Assembly (NCBI GenBank): GCA_003154335.1
Contig: PMDE01000100.1
Coordinates: 1-9,010 of the forward strand
Direction: 5' to 3'
DNA length: 9,010 nucleotides
Source: Methanoregula sp.
GTDB lineage: Archaea; Halobacteriota; Methanomicrobia; Methanomicrobiales; Methanospirillaceae
Shown: positions 6,360 through 9,010 of the stretch, one piece after another
Position numbering within the stretch: position 1 is the stretch's first letter
Layout: each line of letters opens with the position of its first letter
Position numbers and translations under genes: made by a program
The notes under the pieces: generated by a model
The model's database searches: none
Told to the model about the DNA's origin: nothing
What the model saw: the letters and a program-made list of their open reading frames with translations, nothing else

Positions 6360-8291
6360 ATGGATATAACCAGGAAATTCCCCGATCTCCGCTTGTTTCT
6401 GACCGGTATCCTGGCTACAAAATTCCCGTTACTGATTATTTTGGGAATGGTTTCCGCCATTGGTGTAACGCTTCTCCTTGGCAGACCGGACTTTGCAGTC
6501 AGGAGCCTTATTTACGTAATTCCGGGAATTATAGTCGCGATCATAGTGTTTTTTATCTACAGGAACGGGAAGAAATTTCCCGATCCCCTCATCATGATGC
6601 GGGCAAACAGGCAGTTTTTCCAGATCCTTTTTGTTCTGCTCTTTATACTCTCTGTTCTTGCCCTTTATTTTTCATCGTACCGGCCCTGGTACTATTTTAT
6701 TTTGATCACGGCACTCTTTTGCGTGATTTTTCTCCAGATCTTTTCTGATACTCTGAAACCCACTATTATCCTCTTTGAAATCAGCTGCGTAATGGGGAAC
6801 CTCGTATTTGGATTGCAATTGAAATATCCATTCTTTTTTGGACTTACTGATATCATACCTCATTTATATCTGACTAAAATCACGATATTATCCGGCCATA
6901 TCATCCCCGTGGACCTTGACTACAGCTATGCCTGGTTTCCCCTGTATCACATTTTCATTGCGGAAGGCACTGACCTGTTCGGGATTGATGAAAAAACAAC
7001 ATTCATCCTTCTCACCTCGCTATCGTTCATCCTGCTTGTCTGGGTCATGTACCTCCTTTTTAATCATCTTTTTAAAAACGACCAGATCTCATTACTGATC
7101 TGTTTATTCTTTTCAACAACTCCGGTCGTGATTACCTATTCCACGTATGTTGTAACCCGGACAATGGCATTTATAGGATTCGTCATTTTTTTATTCCTCG
7201 CACATAAACAGATAAAGACCTCAAAATGGCGATCTTTTTCCGTACTGACCATCGTATTTTCTCTCTATCTTATCCTCGTGCACCAGGTGTCGATAATCCA
7301 GATAATCTTCCTGCTTTTTATATTTGTTGTACTTGAAGTTCTGGTCAATGATTTTTTCGCGATCAAGACAAAAATTATTGCTTTTATTATCCTGACTTCT
7401 ACAACCTACTGGCTGTTTACCTCTTTTTTCTTTACCAGTATTATTCTCCAGACGGCGAATGCCGCAACACTTCCTGAGTTATCCGAGGTGAGGTCTCAGA
7501 TCCAGGTCGGAAGTGAGTTTATTTTTTTACAAAATAATGTTTATCTGGCAGTTTTTATTTTTTTCACGATTCTGGGGATAGGGTACCTCTGCTGGGCTTA
7601 TAGATCAAAATATCCTTCGGTTATCGGGCTTTTCGTCCTGGTCATGATTCCCCTGTATTTTCCCAGTCCGATCACCGCATCGAGAATGGCAATGATAACG
7701 CTCAGAACCGATCGGTTCGCTTTGCTCGTGGCTCCATTTTTTGCAAGTGTGATAGCGATAGGATGTCTGGTACTGCTCTATTCACTATATACCAGTAAAT
7801 ATACCCGGAAAATAGCACTTTTACTGGGTGTCCTGATATTTTCTTATATCTGTTTCTCGGCATTAACTGTCGAAAACGCTTCGGACTGCAAAGATCTGGC
7901 CCCCCCCCGGGGCAGAGTTTATTTCACGGAACCTGAACTCACGGCTTTTAATTTTGTTCCGCAATTTATTGCCCATAATTCCTCAGTTTCCTCAGATAAA
8001 TACGCAAGTCTTATGTTTGATCAAAGGTTTTTTTCTGAAACTTCTGCCCTTAACCTGCCATCCTATTACACTTCAAGTGCATTCCAGTCTACGGATCCTT
8101 TCAGCTTCGAAACAGGCTTTTTTGTCCTGAGAAACCAGGAACTGGAAGAAAATGGATTGGGATTTAATTCAGGGAATGAATATGGCCAGACGTATATGCC
8201 TACAGACGACAACCTGGTTAAATTCGCTGAGCTCTCGTATACCTCACGAAAAATTTACGACAGCAAGAAGGTTTCCATTTTAGGGAGCTGA
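6360..8291 (+). CDS. large polytopic membrane protein with C-terminal soluble domain, possible GT-C-type glycosyltransferase or polymerase
   Basis: A protein of 643 residues from ATG 6360 (647 from the GTG at 6348; numbering below is from the GTG). It has about 14 hydrophobic segments, roughly at 26-44, 53-71, 90-108, 113-131, 138-156, 217-238, 247-268, 272-286, 296-312, 316-333, 343-367, 398-418, 425-438, 457-480 and 488-507. A long loop at 157-215 contains GLTDIIPHLYLTKITILSGH (165-184) and DLDYSYAWFPLYHIF (189-203). The acidic residue followed by a tyrosine/histidine-rich stretch between early helices resembles the first external loop of GT-C enzymes that use polyprenyl-phosphate sugars (Asp168 would be the candidate catalytic residue). 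Residues 510-647 form a soluble, probably external, domain. I do not recognise a specific family. Given the flippase next door, a Wzy-like polymerase is an alternative. It is divergent from the flippase gene and faces the glycosyltransferase gene on its right. Confidence 0.75.
   Translation: MDITRKFPDLRLFLTGILATKFPLLIILGMVSAIGVTLLLGRPDFAVRSLIYVIPGIIVAIIVFFIYRNGKKFPDPLIMMRANRQFFQILFVLLFILSVLALYFSSYRPWYYFILITALFCVIFLQIFSDTLKPTIILFEISCVMGNLVFGLQLKYPFFFGLTDIIPHLYLTKITILSGHIIPVDLDYSYAWFPLYHIFIAEGTDLFGIDEKTTFILLTSLSFILLVWVMYLLFNHLFKNDQISLLICLFFSTTPVVITYSTYVVTRTMAFIGFVIFLFLAHKQIKTSKWRSFSVLTIVFSLYLILVHQVSIIQIIFLLFIFVVLEVLVNDFFAIKTKIIAFIILTSTTYWLFTSFFFTSIILQTANAATLPELSEVRSQIQVGSEFIFLQNNVYLAVFIFFTILGIGYLCWAYRSKYPSVIGLFVLVMIPLYFPSPITASRMAMITLRTDRFALLVAPFFASVIAIGCLVLLYSLYTSKYTRKIALLLGVLIFSYICFSALTVENASDCKDLAPPRGRVYFTEPELTAFNFVPQFIAHNSSVSSDKYASLMFDQRFFSETSALNLPSYYTSSAFQSTDPFSFETGFFVLRNQELEENGLGFNSGNEYGQTYMPTDDNLVKFAELSYTSRKIYDSKKVSILGS
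7900..7908 (+). repeat. C9 homopolymer inside the membrane-protein gene
   Basis: Nine consecutive C encode part of LAPPRGR (residues 517-523), at the hinge between the last membrane segment and the C-terminal domain. The gene is in frame here. Such a tract is prone to slippage, and any change not divisible by three would remove the C-terminal domain. Confidence 0.9.
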
Positions 8292-8425
8292 AGGCAGGTC
8301 TCCTTTGAATCGCGTAACAATACAGGTTTTAATACTATTTTTCTGATTCGTCCATAAATCCGGGTTATACTATTCAATAGTCGGGATCTCCGGCTTGCTT
8401 TGCCACAGAACAGCACCGTGATGTG
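8292..8425. other. convergent intergenic spacer with weak terminator signals
   Basis: No gene is visible. A plus-strand ATTTTT run near 8335-8342 could end the membrane-protein transcript. ACTATT (8369-8374) and AATAGT (8376-8381) form a perfect short palindrome around one base, too tight for a hairpin but possible as a protein site. No matching T run is evident for the minus-strand gene. Confidence 0.4.
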
Positions 8426-9010
8426 TCAGACCAGAGTTTCGAGAAATGCCTTAAGTCTCTTCATTTTTACCGACCAGTCCAGATATTCTTCCGCATAGGT
8501 CCTCATCTTCCGTGGATGTTCTGGATCTGTGCATACCCGGCCGGCAAATTCAATGACTTTTTCCAGATCAACCGGAGTTTCGTCTGAGGGGACCCTGAAA
8601 ATGAAGGGAAAATCATCCGAAAAATCCGGATCAGCGGAGGCAATAATGTAAGGGATACCGCGGGCACAATATTCGCGGGCTTTCAGGATTGAGGCTTCGG
8701 TTAATCCTATCCGGTGAAGCCCGAGGCTTCCTACGGCGATATGGCACGTGTCAAAAAGGTTATCCAGCTCAACACCTGCAGAGAAACCATGGAATATAAC
8801 CTTATCTGCGACATCGAGCTCGTCAATTATTTTTTTCAGACCCGGTAATGCCGGTCCGTCCCCGGCGATATGGAGCGTGATACCGGTAGTACCACGATAG
8901 GTCCCAAGACCCTGTATAAGGCGGTCAAGCCCATGCCATCGGTTGACATTGGCTACGCACAGGAGGTTAATATTCTGTTCATGATAAGGAACCGGTTTTC
9001 TTAGGGTGAC
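8426..9010 (-). CDS. GT-B glycosyltransferase, C-terminal part (partial; continues past the window edge)
   Basis: The minus-strand frame is open from the window edge to the TGA at 8426-8428 and gives the last 194 residues of a glycosyltransferase of the GT4/group 1 type, which transfers a sugar from a nucleotide donor to a growing glycan. Seen (numbering from the edge): LLCVANVNRWHGLDRLI at 16-32, the usual start of the C-terminal Rossmann domain; HIAGDGP at 47-53; VIFHGF at 71-76; and GSLGLHR at 94-100 then GLTEASILKAREYCARGIPY at 102-121. The last contains the EX7E motif (Glu105 and Glu113), which binds the donor. The wording LKAREYCARG places it in the subgroup with an xREYxARG helix. The N-terminal acceptor domain lies outside the window. 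There is no membrane segment. It is convergent with the large membrane protein gene. Confidence 0.88.
   Translation of the reverse strand, partial: VTLRKPVPYHEQNINLLCVANVNRWHGLDRLIQGLGTYRGTTGITLHIAGDGPALPGLKKIIDELDVADKVIFHGFSAGVELDNLFDTCHIAVGSLGLHRIGLTEASILKAREYCARGIPYIIASADPDFSDDFPFIFRVPSDETPVDLEKVIEFAGRVCTDPEHPRKMRTYAEEYLDWSVKMKRLKAFLETLV

Noticed and set aside
8369..8381. Palindrome ACTATT-C-AATAGT as a terminator hairpin
   Set aside because: A one-base loop cannot form a hairpin, and there is no T run after it.
1..9010. CRISPR array, tRNA or rRNA gene, insertion sequence
   Set aside because: I saw no regularly spaced repeats, no cloverleaf-like conserved segments, no rRNA-like sequence and no transposase frame or paired terminal repeats.

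Overview
The window looks like a surface-glycan (exopolysaccharide, S-layer or N-glycan) biosynthesis region from an archaeon. A mesophilic methanogen of the Methanomicrobiales type is my best guess. The archaeal reading rests on TATA-type boxes upstream of genes, GGTG-type Shine-Dalgarno cores, T-run terminators without strong hairpins, and the gene content. The exact lineage is inference.

Layout. Bases 1-296 are an AT-rich leader with a TATA-like box and no convincing gene. The plus strand then carries a non-hydrolysing UDP-N-acetylhexosamine 2-epimerase (297-1367), a polysaccharide-deacetylase-family protein (1494-2534), and a FemAB/GNAT-type acyltransferase (2521-3513) whose start lies inside the end of the deacetylase gene. 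After 284 bases comes a second, paralogous FemAB-type gene (3798-4796). That spacer holds a decayed copy of the deacetylase 3' end, so the second FemAB gene arose by tandem duplication of a block made of the deacetylase tail plus femAB.

Convergent to this, on the minus strand, is a Wzx/MATE-like oligosaccharide flippase (4816-6180), separated by a compact bidirectional terminator-like inverted repeat. A divergent intergenic region (6181-6359) leads to a large polytopic membrane protein with a C-terminal soluble domain (6360-8291), possibly a GT-C-type glycosyltransferase or a polymerase. At the right edge a minus-strand GT-B glycosyltransferase (8426 to beyond 9010) is cut by the window end.

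Likely logic. The epimerase makes a manno-configured N-acetylated nucleotide sugar, possibly a 2,3-diacetamido sugar. Glycosyltransferases assemble the glycan, and the flippase moves it across the membrane. The deacetylase could expose an amine on a sugar, and the translationally coupled FemAB-type enzyme could acylate or aminoacylate it. The duplicated FemAB with a diverged central region may have changed substrate. I see no tRNA, rRNA, CRISPR array or transposase in the window.
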